Positions 9,318-19,917 of a stretch of DNA of 64,000 nucleotides are shown one piece after another (the stretch's first letter is position 1; each line of letters begins with the position of its first letter). The stretch is from Huiozyma naganishii CBS 8797 (lineage: Eukaryota > Ascomycota > Saccharomycetes > Saccharomycetales > Saccharomycetaceae). The translations under genes were made by a program, and so were the position numbers. The notes beneath the pieces were generated by a model, which was not told the origin of the DNA, ran no database searches, and saw nothing but the letters and a program-made list of their open reading frames with translations. Where the stretch lies: assembly GCF_000348985.1 (NCBI RefSeq), contig NC_035932.1, positions 310,001-374,000 of the forward strand, read 5' to 3'.

Positions 9318-9800
9318 AATATGGAAGCCCTCTTTCCGTGAAGGAAACAGGTATAACGGAGTGGAGAGGATAATTCCCTGGCCCATATTGTGAGTGAAAT
9401 ATTGTGCAAGCGTGAATTAGCAATATCGAAATACTGCATGTTGAAGAGTGCTCATCCTTCAAGGGAAAAAACCAGAAACTTGCCTAATCGTGAGGCCATT
9501 AAAAACTTGAGTGATTGAAATCTCGCTGGTGGAAAATGAAACAAGTGCAGTTTATTGCCTTAATTCTGATACCTGGAAAACGGCAAACCACATGATGATG
9601 CCTTGAGGAACATAGAAAACTACTTGTGACCGTCAACCCAAGCTTCGAAATAGAGAAGTACGGATACGGAATTTTCTTCTAAGCACAAGAAGTGCACTTG
9701 CTATGTTCACTATAATGTCATGAGGAACCTACAAAACGCTGTAAAACTTGATACATTACCGATTTTAGAGAACTGACAAAAAACTGTCTCATAAACGTAT

Positions 9801-9867
9801 TTGCCCCGCACTGCCCCGCACTGCCCCACCTTCCCCATTACGATACAATGAGTTTCAAGAAGCGGGG
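9801..9867. promoter_or_regulatory. Mig1-like GC-box array with 10-bp tandem repeat
   Basis: Three tandem 10-bp units of the form (C/T)TGCCCC(G/A)C(A/C) occupy 9801-9830. On the minus strand they contain GCGGGG, GCGGGG and GTGGGG, all fitting the Mig1 core (G/C)(C/T)GGGG. A further GCGGGG is on the plus strand at 9862-9867. Mig1 represses GAL genes in glucose. The A/T-rich flank that Mig1 prefers is weak next to the tandem copies, so binding is inferred. Confidence 0.5.
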
Positions 9868-10531
9868 AATGTGTTGAAATGTGGAATCAGAACATGCTTA
9901 TCCCAGCTGTTCTATAGGAAAAGTTTTCATGGAAGAAGTTGTCGAGATAATCTTTATGTACTTTTTAATAGAACTGAGCTTACAAGAACGGCTACTGGGA
10001 CCCTACTAGTCCCGTTAAGAGCAACCTGTTTGGGACGGTGGACACGATAAGTCCATCATACGTATTTGATGCCTCATTGAGTGGCTTATCTGTCATTAAG
10101 ACATTAGATATTTCCACATAAGGATGCAGAGAGTTCAGCAGTATGTCAGGCAGAATGCTCCTCGGGGAAAACAGACGGCTAAACGTAGAAACGCCATTAA
10201 TATTTCGCGTCACATACTGATAAGGGAGCGTGGGCAAGGGTCAAAGAGAGTGAAATGGAAGTAGTCAAGATGTGCTACAATGTGGGGCTCTCTTTGCAGT
10301 TGCGAAAGGTGCAGAACGGAAAAGAGAACGCGCTGCTCGAAGCTTCAATTGCACACCTTGCCCCCATACAGCGTACATAGATACGCACATCTGTTGGTTT
10401 CGCTTCCATACCACTTGTAATATGGCTCGAAAGATATACCCTCCTTGCAATACAGCCCATCTTGCTTCTCCCTTACCCCTGGAACCCCGTTCTTAACTAA
10501 GGCAATAGCCATCTGGAAAGTGCTTCTAATT

Positions 10532-10743
10532 CGGCAGTATTGTGTCCGGGGTACTCCGCCCCGACATGGAGTGTGGGGGTCCCCGAACAGATCTTTCTGC
10601 GACGCCAATACGTCGGCACATAGCGCTCCGGAACAGCAGAGTGTCCTGTCCCGTTGCCAGGACTTCGTCGGCCCTTCTTTCCTCGAGAAGAGACGTTAAA
10701 AAGTGGGAAAAAGAGTTTCATGCGTCCGGAACACAGTGCTCCG
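10532..10743. promoter_or_regulatory. Gal4 upstream activating sites of GAL1 (four perfect sites)
   Basis: Perfect CGG-N11-CCG motifs stand at 10532-10548, 10547-10563, 10614-10630 and 10727-10743. The first two share two bases, so only one dimer can probably bind there at a time. The cluster is 364-575 bp upstream of the GAL1 ATG and is comparable to the four-site UAS-G between GAL10 and GAL1 in S. cerevisiae. Confidence 0.93.
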
Positions 10744-11106
10744 TGCACAAGTGTCTCGCACAGAGCCCCTCCTCCCCCCACCTTGCTCACCCCACATATC
10801 ATGCCACATAGGAACGGAGAAGAGTGCAGTTTGCTAAGGTTTCTCCCATGGAGCATACACATCCGAAGATGTACGCTTTCCCTCGACAGTGCTGCAACAG
10901 AGTAAGCAAAGGACATGCCCTCTCCGCAATAAGTTTGGTTTTGTAAGATATAAAAAGCGAGGTGGTCTGCTCTTACCGATAGTCCGAACTGCCCTTTTTA
11001 TTCCTTTCCGTCTTCTTGTGTAAAAAGAGCCCATCAAACTGTTTGTTGATAGAAATCCATCTCAACTCGCTACAACAAATATTATCAAAAAACCTTCCAA
11101 CTAATA

Positions 11107-12657
11107 ATGTCAGTTCCTGTATATCCTTGCAATTCCGACAAATTGCCAAAATCATTGGCTGCTAAATGCCCTGTCATCATCAAAGGGTTCGAAAAGGCCT
11201 TTGGTACAAAACCTGACTTTGTTGCCAGATCTCCAGGTAGAGTGAATTTGATCGGTGAACATATTGACTATGCCGATTTCTCTGTTTTACCTTTGGCTAT
11301 TGACGTCGACATGTTGTTGGCTGTTAAGGCTTTGGATGACAAAAAGCCTTCTATTACTTTGGCCAATGCGGACTCTAGATTTAGCGAGAGAAAGTTTGAC
11401 CTACCATTGGATGGGTCTTACGTCACCATCGACCCAACGATCTCCGACTGGTCTAACTACTTCAAGTGTGGTCTACATGTTGCTGTTGAATACTTGAAGA
11501 AAATTGCACCAGAAAAGTTTGCCAAGGCCCCTGTTAAGGGTCTACAAGTTTACTGTCAAGGTAATGTCCCAACTGGTTCCGGTCTTTCCTCCTCTGCTGC
11601 CTTCATTTGTGCCGTCGCTTTGGCTGTCATCAGAGTAAATATGGGCGACTCTTACGAAGTGTCCAAGAACGACTTGACGAAAATAACAGTTGTTGCCGAG
11701 CATTTGGTCGGTGTTAACAACGGTGGTATGGACCAAGCCGCCTCTGTTTGTGGTGAAGAGGACCACGCGTTGTACGTTGAATTCAAGCCGGAATTGAAGG
11801 CTACACCATTCAAATTCCCAAATTTGAAAAACACTGAGGTTACCTTCGTCATCGCTAACACTTTGGTAGTTTCCAACAAGCAAGAGACCGCTCCAACCAA
11901 CTACAATCTGAGAGTCGTTGAGGTTGTTGCCGCCGCCAACATCTTGGCCAAGAAATATGGTGTTGTCTTGAAGCATGACGGCCCATCCAATTTGAACAAG
12001 GGTAACTTGAGAGACTTTGTGAATGCATACTATGCAAAGTACATGAATGTCGCGGAACCTTGGAACGGCGAGATCACTTCTGGTATCGAACGTTTGACCA
12101 AGATGTTGGAACTGGTCGAAGAAACCTTCGGTGCCAAGAAAAGTGGTTACACTGTTGACGACGCTGCCTCTGCTCTGGGTATTTCCAGCGAGGAATTCAC
12201 CAAGGAATACTTGACTTCATTCCCAGTCAGATTTGACACTTTGAAATTATACCAGAGATCCAAGCACGTTTATGCGGAAGCTTTGAGAGTCTTGAAGGCT
12301 TTGAAGGTTATGACCGGCTCTTCGTTTACCAAGGATGAAGACTTCTTCCGTGAGTTTGGTAATTTGATGAACGAGTCCCAGGAATCATGCGACAAGCTGT
12401 ACAACTGTTCCTGTTCCGAGATCGACAGTCTTTGTCAGATCGCCTTGAACAACGGGTCTGCCGGTTCACGTCTAACTGGTGCCGGTTGGGGTGGCTGTAC
12501 GGTCCACTTGGTTCCAATCGAAAAGGTGGACCAGGTCAAGAAGGCATTGATCGACCAATACTACAAAGTCAAATACCCAAAGATTACAGACGAAGAACTA
12601 AAGGAGGCCATCATTGTTTCCAAGCCAGCACTAGGTTCCTGTGTATGCACTTTGTGA
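11107..12657 (+). CDS. GAL1: Galactokinase
   Basis: This protein of 516 residues phosphorylates galactose at the first step of the Leloir pathway. It has the galactokinase signature [17 protein letters not shown] near residue 45, the ATP-binding [12 protein letters not shown] near 155-166, the catalytic Asp in [11 protein letters not shown] near 205-215, and the C-terminal [15 protein letters not shown]. The Ser-Ala pair in GLSSSAA, missing in the co-inducer Gal3, is intact, so this is an active kinase; in species without GAL3 the same protein also acts as the co-inducer that binds Gal80. S. cerevisiae Gal1 is 528 residues. FUR4 follows, as in S. cerevisiae (YBR020W-YBR021W). Codon use is strongly biased, as expected for a highly expressed gene. 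Confidence 0.97.
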   Translation: MSVPVYPCNSDKLPKSLAAKCPVIIKGFEKAFGTKPDFVARSPGRVNLIGEHIDYADFSVLPLAIDVDMLLAVKALDDKKPSITLANADSRFSERKFDLPLDGSYVTIDPTISDWSNYFKCGLHVAVEYLKKIAPEKFAKAPVKGLQVYCQGNVPTGSGLSSSAAFICAVALAVIRVNMGDSYEVSKNDLTKITVVAEHLVGVNNGGMDQAASVCGEEDHALYVEFKPELKATPFKFPNLKNTEVTFVIANTLVVSNKQETAPTNYNLRVVEVVAAANILAKKYGVVLKHDGPSNLNKGNLRDFVNAYYAKYMNVAEPWNGEITSGIERLTKMLELVEETFGAKKSGYTVDDAASALGISSEEFTKEYLTSFPVRFDTLKLYQRSKHVYAEALRVLKALKVMTGSSFTKDEDFFREFGNLMNESQESCDKLYNCSCSEIDSLCQIALNNGSAGSRLTGAGWGGCTVHLVPIEKVDQVKKALIDQYYKVKYPKITDEELKEAIIVSKPALGSCVCTL

Positions 12658-13329
12658 GAAGCTCATCCTCAAGCCTCTCTTTATAAAATGTTTTGACGAT
12701 TTTGACGATTTTTTTGTATTCGATCACTGTGCACTTTCCTTTACGATATAGCGTGATTTAGGTGTATAATCATATAATCAATGTACTGTACGATTCTTAC
12801 AATAACCTTTGACAAATAGTTTGTCTTCTCCAGGTGCTGAGAGCCTTCTTTTGCTACCTTTTCTGCACTGTGGTGTCGTACCAATCTGTTATCAGGTATC
12901 CCCAGTCTACGTCCTTTTTTGTACAGACAAATGTCCTTCGCCCTTTTTCAGAGACCCTGCCAAATGTCCAGATCCATTCTCTTTTGGGAACAAATCTTTT
13001 GTGTCATGGATACGGCTTGTCCTGACAAGGGCACAATTCTTATCTGTTTTTTTAATCGCCGACGACAAAAAAAAAAAAAAATGAAGTGAAAAATTTCAGC
13101 GATGAGATGAGTATATATAACAGAAAAATGCGATAGCCTCCAGTTCCTTCGAGGAAGATCCGGTTTTCTTCGGTTCAGAAACTGCTTGGCCACAAGCTGT
13201 ACACGAATATCTGTTTTAGCTAGATACCAAAGAAAATTCTTCTCTGAATTTTGAGTCAAATTAAACAGCAGCTTCCCCACATTTTGACATACCGATCAGC
13301 CGTGCCTACCTATCGATACTCAAAGAAAA
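12658..13329. other. GAL1-FUR4 spacer
   Basis: This 672-bp stretch holds the GAL1 3' end and the FUR4 promoter. It contains a poly-A run at about 13067-13081. Open frames here are short and overlapping, without family support. Confidence 0.45.
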
Positions 13330-15291
13330 ATGCCCGAGGATGTTACTGAATATTTCTCCTCTACAAAGAAGTCACACCATCGTAACAGTGAGTATGAGGC
13401 CCTAGACACTTCATCGTATCAGAAATCTGCTTACAGCCGACAAAAGCACGAAACCAATGTGCGAACAATTCCTGTGGGGAGCAGTAGCGCTGTGTCAACG
13501 CATATTTGTGAGGATGAGATGGGGTTTGAAGATACTGAATCACAAGAAAATGAAACGGAGGAGGAAGAGGAGGATCCATTCAAGGATGAGCCCTTTTTCA
13601 AGAGAATCTATCACAAATATTTGATAGTCGATAAATCCATTGCCGATGTTTCCATCTTAGATTCGTTCATGTACAATAGCGATCTAAGGCCTGTGGAGGA
13701 AAGAAGAAGAGCTTGGTCTTGGTTCAACTACTGTTATTTTTGGCTTGCTGAGTGTTTCAATATCAATACATGGCAGATTGCCGCCACAGGTCTACAATTG
13801 GGGCTGAACTGGTGGCAATGTTGGATCACCATTTGGATAGGATACACGTTCGTCGGTATATTTGTATGTCTAGCATCCAGAGCCGGCTCATCTTACCACA
13901 TCTCATTTCCTATAACGACTAGAGCCTCGTTTGGGATTTTCTTCTCATTGTGGCCCATCATCAACAGAATTGTCATGGCTATTGTCTGGTACGCAGTCCA
14001 GTCGTGGTTGGGTGTGGAACCGGTATCTTTGATGCTGCGTTCAATATTCGGTAACGATCTACCAGATAGGATACCAAACCATTTTGGTTCTCCAAACTCC
14101 ACTACATACCAATTCATGTGCTTCATGATTTTTTGGGCATGCGAATTACCATTTCTGTGGGTCCCTCCGCACAAAGTGAGACATTTGTTCACCGTCAAGG
14201 CCGTCTTGGTTCCATTTGGTGCGTTCGGCTTTCTAATCTGGTCAATAAAAAAAGCACATAATAAAATTGCATTGGGTAGTTTGACCGATACTCAGCTGAC
14301 GGGTACAGCATTTTCATGGGCATTCTTGAGAAGTTTGATGGGTTGTATGGCCAATTTTTCCACGTTGACCCTAAATGCACCTGATTTTTCGAGGTTTGCC
14401 AAGACAAAGAATGCAGCTCTCTATTCGCAGCTGATTTGTATCCCATTTTTATTTTCGATTACTTGTTTGATTGGTATCTTGGTCACCGCTGCAGGGTATG
14501 AAATGTACGGTATCAACTATTGGTCACCTGTGGAAGTCTTAGAACAATATTTGATAAGAAGTTACACTAAGGGCACAAGAGCTGGCGTATTTTTGATATC
14601 GTTTGTTTTCGCTGTAGCACAGTTGGGGGCCAACATTTCTGCGAACTCGTTATCCTGCGGTACTGACTTGACTGCCATTTTACCGAAATTTTTGAATATC
14701 AGACGTGGTTCCATCTTTTGTGCGTGTATGGCGCTGTGCATTTGTCCATGGAATATGATGTCAACATCTTCAAAGTTTACAATGGCACTGTCAGCGTACG
14801 CCATTTTCTTGTCCAGTATTGCGGGGGTCATATGTTCCGATTACTTTGTTGTCAGAAGAGGGTATTTGAAATTAACCCATCTGTACTCGAACAGAAAGGG
14901 TTCGTTTTACATGTACGGTAACAAATACGGTATTAACTGGAGGGCGTTAGTAGCATACTTATGTGGTGTTGCCCCAAATCTGCCCGGGTTCATTGGTGAT
15001 GTCGGTGCCCCCAAAATCACAGTCTCCATTGGTGCAATGAGAGTTTACTACCTCAGTTACTGGGTAGGGTATGCTATCAGTTTTCTTGCGTATACCATTC
15101 TTTGTTACTTATTCCCCGTACCAGGCCAACCAGTGAAGAATATCTTGAAGGATAAGGGCTGGTTTCAGATATGGGCCGATGTGGAGAATTTTGAAGAGGA
15201 GTGGCTCGAAACTCTGGAAAAGGAGGACCTCTATGACGACGTTGTCAGCGTTGATGTGCACGACAGCGATGAAAAGAAGTACTTTTATTAA
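13330..15291 (+). CDS. FUR4: Uracil permease of the NCS1 family
   Basis: This plasma-membrane uracil/proton symporter of 653 residues closely follows S. cerevisiae Fur4 (633). About residues 1-110 are hydrophilic with an acidic run (ETEEEEEDPF) near residue 78, the part where Fur4 is phosphorylated and ubiquitinated for endocytosis. The transporter core starts with RRAWSWFNYCYFWLAECFNI and GLNWWQCWITIWIG and has about twelve membrane segments, including the NCS1 blocks PITTRASFGIFFSLWP, FSRFAKTKNAALYSQL and SLSCGTDLTAILP. The related uridine (Fui1) and allantoin (Dal4) permeases are alternatives, but similarity and the place next to GAL1 favour FUR4. Confidence 0.95.
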   Translation: MPEDVTEYFSSTKKSHHRNSEYEALDTSSYQKSAYSRQKHETNVRTIPVGSSSAVSTHICEDEMGFEDTESQENETEEEEEDPFKDEPFFKRIYHKYLIVDKSIADVSILDSFMYNSDLRPVEERRRAWSWFNYCYFWLAECFNINTWQIAATGLQLGLNWWQCWITIWIGYTFVGIFVCLASRAGSSYHISFPITTRASFGIFFSLWPIINRIVMAIVWYAVQSWLGVEPVSLMLRSIFGNDLPDRIPNHFGSPNSTTYQFMCFMIFWACELPFLWVPPHKVRHLFTVKAVLVPFGAFGFLIWSIKKAHNKIALGSLTDTQLTGTAFSWAFLRSLMGCMANFSTLTLNAPDFSRFAKTKNAALYSQLICIPFLFSITCLIGILVTAAGYEMYGINYWSPVEVLEQYLIRSYTKGTRAGVFLISFVFAVAQLGANISANSLSCGTDLTAILPKFLNIRRGSIFCACMALCICPWNMMSTSSKFTMALSAYAIFLSSIAGVICSDYFVVRRGYLKLTHLYSNRKGSFYMYGNKYGINWRALVAYLCGVAPNLPGFIGDVGAPKITVSIGAMRVYYLSYWVGYAISFLAYTILCYLFPVPGQPVKNILKDKGWFQIWADVENFEEEWLETLEKEDLYDDVVSVDVHDSDEKKYFY

Positions 15292-15705
15292 ACTCTACCT
15301 TATTTTTTCATCACTGAAAAATTAATATAAAACACTTTATACCTGTAGACTACTATCATGAATCTCAAAAATTAATAATGATTAATAACGTATAATGTAT
15401 AATGTATAACGTATACCCTGATCATGTACGTGGTGTATATAATATACTGGAAACAGGACTTTTACTTATACGTCTATTTTCGAGAATCTCGAGTGACGAA
15501 AAAAAATTTTCCTTTTGGGACAAAGGTAATTGACCTGAAAAATTTACCATAAATAAGAGGTCTGCTCAAGATACTGCGTGATTGAAGAGAGGAGCTGGGG
15601 TTCAGCTATAAATACCAACAACTGCCAATTCGTTACTACAACTTAATTGCTGTTTGGGCTGTGTTTTAGATTGCTTTTTGCTCCAAAGAACTGCTACGAA
15701 TAGCG
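15292..15705. other. FUR4-CHS3 spacer
   Basis: This 414-bp, AT-rich spacer has short imperfect tandem repeats of ATTAATAA and GTATAATGTATAA type at about 15373-15416 and a TATA-like TATAAATA near 15606. It holds the CHS3 promoter; no gene is seen. Confidence 0.45.
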
Positions 15706-18700
15706 ATGAATAACGATGACTACCATTTGCATTTGGACGAAGAGTTGCTTCTCCGGGATAGGCGCGGCTCATTGAGGTCGAATTTGCCTCGTAGACAAGG
15801 TTCGCTCGTTAGGCCTGAAAGAAACAGATTAAATAATCCCAAAGATCCGCATTACTACTACGCGAAGAAGACACAAGAGCATGCGGATCGGTTGAACGTC
15901 CAAACTTCCGCTACTGGGGTAAACCCTCCATTCTACGGACCTTCGAGAAACTCACTGTTGTCCGAAAACATGGCCTACAATAATAGGTTTAGAGAGAGCA
16001 GTAGTTATCCAATGCAAGAGATGCCCAATGAGGACACAGGCTCATCTCACTCCGAGGACGCTGCCCCATCGCAGAATCCATTCAACGATACCCCGCCAAT
16101 AAGACATGCGGCGAAACCTTTAGAACCTAGCAAAGGTGTCTCTGTATGGCAGATATACTGCCGAGTCATTACATTCTGGATACCAGGCCCCGTTTTAACT
16201 TTATTCGGGATGCCAAAGAAGGAGAGGCAAATGGCTTGGAGGGAAAAGATTGCGATCCTTTCCGTAATCGTGTATATCGGAGCAATTATCGCATATCTAA
16301 CCTTCGGGTTTACGAAAACTGTATGTGGAGCACCGTCACTACGTTTGCAATCAGATGACGTTTCGTCGGGATACGTTTCAGCAAATGGAAAACTGTACCT
16401 TTTCGATGGTACCGGTACCGAAGGCAGCGACCTAGAAGCCGATGGTGTGAGCAAAATACGAGGCCCTTGGACAACTGCTGGAAAAGACGTCTCTTTCCTT
16501 TTCCAAAATGTTAATGGAAATTGCCATAATGTGATTGTACCCAGAGATAACTCCTCGATACCCCATGATGATAACAACAACCTCGCATGGTATTTTCCTT
16601 GTAAAGTCAGAGACATTGATGGATCCACTAAACCAAACTTTACGGCTTCTGAGCATTATGATGGGTGGGGCTGCCATACCTCCGAGAGTGCCAGGAAAAG
16701 TTTCTACAGTCTAAAAAGTGAGGCCGACGTCTATTTCACCTGGGACAGCTTGGCAAATTCCTCTCGAAACCTAGTGGTATACAACGACGATGTCCTAGAT
16801 TTGGACTTGTTGAAATGGCTAGATAAAGATCAATTAGAATACCCTCCGATATTTGACGATTTATTGAACTCGCAACTGCAAGGCTATGATCTTTCGATCG
16901 TTTTGTCGACTGCATATGAGAGGAAAATTGCAAGGTGCTTAAGCGAAACCATAAAAGTGGGGGGTATCGATTCTAGGACTGTTGGTTGCATTGCATCAGA
17001 TGTTGTACTTTACGTTTCCCTCGTGTTTATCCTGTCCGTCGTTGTGGCTAAATTTGCTGTAGCATGCTATTTCAGATGGGTTGTTTCCAGAAAGCAAGGT
17101 GTGGGTTTTCTCGAGAATGATCGCATGAATGATTACCTAAATGCTATCGAGGACTGGTCTGAGAATCCAAACGGCCCTGGAACTCTGCACCAAAGTAATT
17201 CATTAGCCTCCGGGAACACCACTTTTAACGGTGTCGAAGAAAACAAAACAAACAGAAAAGCAAATGCGACGAGAAGCAATAACTTCATTGATAACTCCGA
17301 TTTGTCTGTAGAATTTAGAAACGCAACCACCATGTCACTACAAAACGCCCAAAAAATAGCCGATAAAGAATCGCGGGCCAACTTTACCGAGCATAAAAAT
17401 GACTCTTTGTATCCGTCAAACTCAACTATAATGGACGGCCTAACAGAATCTCGCGATTCAATTTATCATCCTCCAGAGACTTTAGACCCCACCATTATCC
17501 ATCACGACAGTGTCCAACAACCTCCTGTTGAATATAAACCTTTTGGCTACCCACTGGCCCATACCATATGCTTTGTCACTTGTTATTCAGAAAACGAACA
17601 AAGTTTGAGAGCGACATTAGATTCCTTGGCTGTGACCGACTACCCTAACTCCCATAAACTTCTGATGGTAGTGTGTGATGGTCTGATCAAAGGTTCAGGA
17701 AACGACAAAATTACACCAGAAATTGCTCTAGATATGATGGAAGACTTTACAACCCCCCCTGAAGATGTTCTTCCTTACTCTTACGTTGCCGTTGCGTCCG
17801 GTTCAAAAAGACACAACATGGCCAAAATATACGCTGGGTTTTACAAGTTTGATGATAGTACAGTACCTTCAGATAAACAGCTCCGTGTTCCTATAGTCAC
17901 TATTGTTAAATGTGGCACTGCAGAAGAACAGGGATCTGCGAAACCAGGAAACAGAGGTAAACGTGATTCTCAGATAATATTGATGTCTTTTTTGCAGAAG
18001 ATTACGTTTGATGAAAGAATGTCTGAATTGGAATTCCAGCTACTGAAAAATATATGGCAACTGACTGGTTTAATGGCCGATTTCTACGAAACTGTTCTAA
18101 TGGTTGATGCTGATACAAAGGTCTTTCCTGACTCTTTAAAACACATGGTCGCAGAAATGGTAAAAGACCCATCAATTATGGGCCTATGTGGCGAGACAAA
18201 AATCGCAAACAAAAGTCAGTCATGGGTCACAGCAATCCAGGTCTTTGAATATTTCGTTTCCCATCATCAGGCGAAGGCATTTGAATCTGTGTTTGGCTCT
18301 GTTAGTTGTCTTCCCGGTTGCTTTTCTATTTATCGGATCAAGGCTCCTAAAGGTTCTGACGGTTACTGGGTACCCATTTTAGCAAATCCTGACATTGTTG
18401 AGCGTTACTCAGACAACGTTACCGACTCTTTGCACAAGAAAAATTTGCTACTGCTAGGAGAAGATAGGTACCTGTCTTACTTGATGCTGAAAACGTTCCC
18501 CAGGAGAAAGCAAATATTCTTACCGAAAGCCGCCTGCAAAACAATCGTACCTGATACCTTCAAAGTCCTGCTATCTCAACGTCGTCGTTGGATTAATTCC
18601 ACTGTCCACAATCTGTTTGAATTGGTCCTGATCCGAGATCTCTGCGGTACCTTCTGTTTTTCTATGCAATTTGTCATCTTCATCGAACTGATGGGTACTT

Positions 18701-19119
18701 TGGTTTTACCTTTGGCAATTTGCTTCACCATTTACGTGATCATTTTTGCTATTGTATCCACACCAACTCCCATTATCACACTGGTGTTGTTAGCTGTCAT
18801 CCTTGGTCTACCCGGTGTTTTGGTTGTGGTTACGGCAACCAAATGGTCGTACCTAATGTGGATGGCAATCTATATTGCCGCTCTGCCAATATGGAATTTT
18901 GTGCTTCCAACATACGCATACTGGAAATTCGATGACTTTTCTTGGGGCGAAACCAGAACCATTGCCGGAAGCAACAAAAAGTTAGAAGACGATGTTGAGG
19001 GTGAATTCGACTATAGCAGTATACAGATGAAGACTTGGCGTGAATATGAAAATAGAGACCGCTTGGAAAACAATGAGTTTATGGGGAATAGCAGAGATAG
19101 CCCGTTGTTTGACTCATGA
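15706..19119 (+). CDS. CHS3: Chitin synthase III catalytic subunit
   Basis: This polytopic glycosyltransferase of 1137 residues makes most of the cell-wall chitin from UDP-GlcNAc (S. cerevisiae Chs3, 1165 residues). A polar N-terminal region (about 1-140) precedes two membrane segments (near 165 and 190), a long lumenal loop with several N-glycosylation sequons, and another segment near 435. The catalytic domain shows CFVTCYSENEQSLRATLDSL, LMVDADTKVFPDSL, GEDRYLSYL and the product-binding SQRRRWINS, followed by the C-terminal membrane cluster. In S. cerevisiae the order is FUR4-POA1-CHS3; here CHS3 comes first and the CHS3-POA1 pair is inverted. Confidence 0.97.
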   Translation: MNNDDYHLHLDEELLLRDRRGSLRSNLPRRQGSLVRPERNRLNNPKDPHYYYAKKTQEHADRLNVQTSATGVNPPFYGPSRNSLLSENMAYNNRFRESSSYPMQEMPNEDTGSSHSEDAAPSQNPFNDTPPIRHAAKPLEPSKGVSVWQIYCRVITFWIPGPVLTLFGMPKKERQMAWREKIAILSVIVYIGAIIAYLTFGFTKTVCGAPSLRLQSDDVSSGYVSANGKLYLFDGTGTEGSDLEADGVSKIRGPWTTAGKDVSFLFQNVNGNCHNVIVPRDNSSIPHDDNNNLAWYFPCKVRDIDGSTKPNFTASEHYDGWGCHTSESARKSFYSLKSEADVYFTWDSLANSSRNLVVYNDDVLDLDLLKWLDKDQLEYPPIFDDLLNSQLQGYDLSIVLSTAYERKIARCLSETIKVGGIDSRTVGCIASDVVLYVSLVFILSVVVAKFAVACYFRWVVSRKQGVGFLENDRMNDYLNAIEDWSENPNGPGTLHQSNSLASGNTTFNGVEENKTNRKANATRSNNFIDNSDLSVEFRNATTMSLQNAQKIADKESRANFTEHKNDSLYPSNSTIMDGLTESRDSIYHPPETLDPTIIHHDSVQQPPVEYKPFGYPLAHTICFVTCYSENEQSLRATLDSLAVTDYPNSHKLLMVVCDGLIKGSGNDKITPEIALDMMEDFTTPPEDVLPYSYVAVASGSKRHNMAKIYAGFYKFDDSTVPSDKQLRVPIVTIVKCGTAEEQGSAKPGNRGKRDSQIILMSFLQKITFDERMSELEFQLLKNIWQLTGLMADFYETVLMVDADTKVFPDSLKHMVAEMVKDPSIMGLCGETKIANKSQSWVTAIQVFEYFVSHHQAKAFESVFGSVSCLPGCFSIYRIKAPKGSDGYWVPILANPDIVERYSDNVTDSLHKKNLLLLGEDRYLSYLMLKTFPRRKQIFLPKAACKTIVPDTFKVLLSQRRRWINSTVHNLFELVLIRDLCGTFCFSMQFVIFIELMGTLVLPLAICFTIYVIIFAIVSTPTPIITLVLLAVILGLPGVLVVVTATKWSYLMWMAIYIAALPIWNFVLPTYAYWKFDDFSWGETRTIAGSNKKLEDDVEGEFDYSSIQMKTWREYENRDRLENNEFMGNSRDSPLFDS

Positions 19120-19192
19120 AAAGGCGCATATAAAGTAATGTGGCATATTTACTTACTTCAGCATACAGGCCATTTGCATTAGCGGAACATAT

Positions 19193-19660
19193 TTAAAGTA
19201 CATATACCGTAAACTGTTCTGCGAATTCATGCAGAATGCTTTCAGTCTGCTCCCAAGGAACACCAAATATGCCACTATTAATCTTTGGCATTTCCAGTTT
19301 GTAGTCCGCCAAACTTTCTTGGTCTTTAATCTGTCGTGCTAAATCTTTTAATGCATTCCTTGTATATCTTAAAATAGTTTCGTCGTTCTGGTCACAACCG
19401 CCCATCGGGGCGGTGAAGAGACATCCAATAAGTAAGTTACTATTTCTACTACTCATTATGATTCTGCATTTCCCTAGTAAACCAGTCCTGTTATTTTCAC
19501 ACAGCTCAACATATTTCTTTTCTGCCTCTGGAAAACGACATGCAAGTTGATATGCGATACCACCACCCCAAGAGCCACTACAATTACATGAATGAAGCAG
19601 AATACGAGGGTACTCCTTTTCTGCAAGGATGTTACCTTTAAGGTACGTAATATTACCCAT
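19193..19660 (-). CDS. POA1: ADP-ribose 1''-phosphate phosphatase (macro domain)
   Basis: This single macro-domain protein has 155 residues (S. cerevisiae Poa1, 177). Poa1 removes the phosphate from ADP-ribose 1''-phosphate, a by-product of tRNA splicing. The N-terminal YLKGNIL, the nucleotide loop [17 protein letters not shown], and the second loop [10 protein letters not shown] with a conserved glycine turn are visible. The protein is shorter at the C-terminus than the S. cerevisiae one but the domain is complete. The ATG at 19660 is the only reasonable start. The gene converges on CHS3 with a 73-bp spacer, the same relation as in S. cerevisiae. Confidence 0.92.
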   Translation of the reverse strand: MGNITYLKGNILAEKEYPRILLHSCNCSGSWGGGIAYQLACRFPEAEKKYVELCENNRTGLLGKCRIIMSSRNSNLLIGCLFTAPMGGCDQNDETILRYTRNALKDLARQIKDQESLADYKLEMPKINSGIFGVPWEQTESILHEFAEQFTVYVL

Positions 19661-19917
19661 GCTCGATGTCGTGGTATACTTACTTGTTCCCTACTGTAGG
19701 TGCGGCATCCCGGCAAACACTAGAGCAAAAAAAAATAAAAATACTGTGAATCTATGGAAGTTCAAAATTTGAAAGTTCATGATGTAGAAACAACGTGGTA
19801 TATGTTGAGATAATGTACATTTAAATATTAAGTCAAACCGGAGTTTGAATGAACCCACTGTTTGACTGTGGCGGCTCTTGAGTATTTTAGCGTGAAAATA
19901 TTGGGTATATCGCTTGT

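Larger units (their letters stand above)
9034..11106. other. GAL7-GAL1 spacer lacking GAL10
   Basis: In S. cerevisiae and many relatives GAL10 (about 2.1 kb) stands between these two genes. Here the 2073 bp contain no GAL10 frame on either strand; motifs such as the N-terminal Rossmann GGAGYIGSH are not seen. Instead there are two Gal4-site clusters, a Mig1-like array and open stretches of fewer than 140 codons. A 58-codon open stretch at about 10201-10377 (plus) and an 81-codon one at 9992-10237 (minus, no ATG start) overlap each other and match nothing I know. A TATAAAAAG at 10949-10957 lies 158 bp upstream of the GAL1 ATG. Confidence 0.8.

Noticed and set aside
9992..10237. 81-codon minus-strand frame in the GAL spacer as a GAL10 remnant
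   Set aside because: It starts without ATG, and its sequence shows no resemblance to the epimerase or mutarotase part of Gal10.
10265..10916. Cluster of 60-140-codon frames on both strands upstream of GAL1
   Set aside because: They overlap one another and contain the Gal4 sites; no family match.
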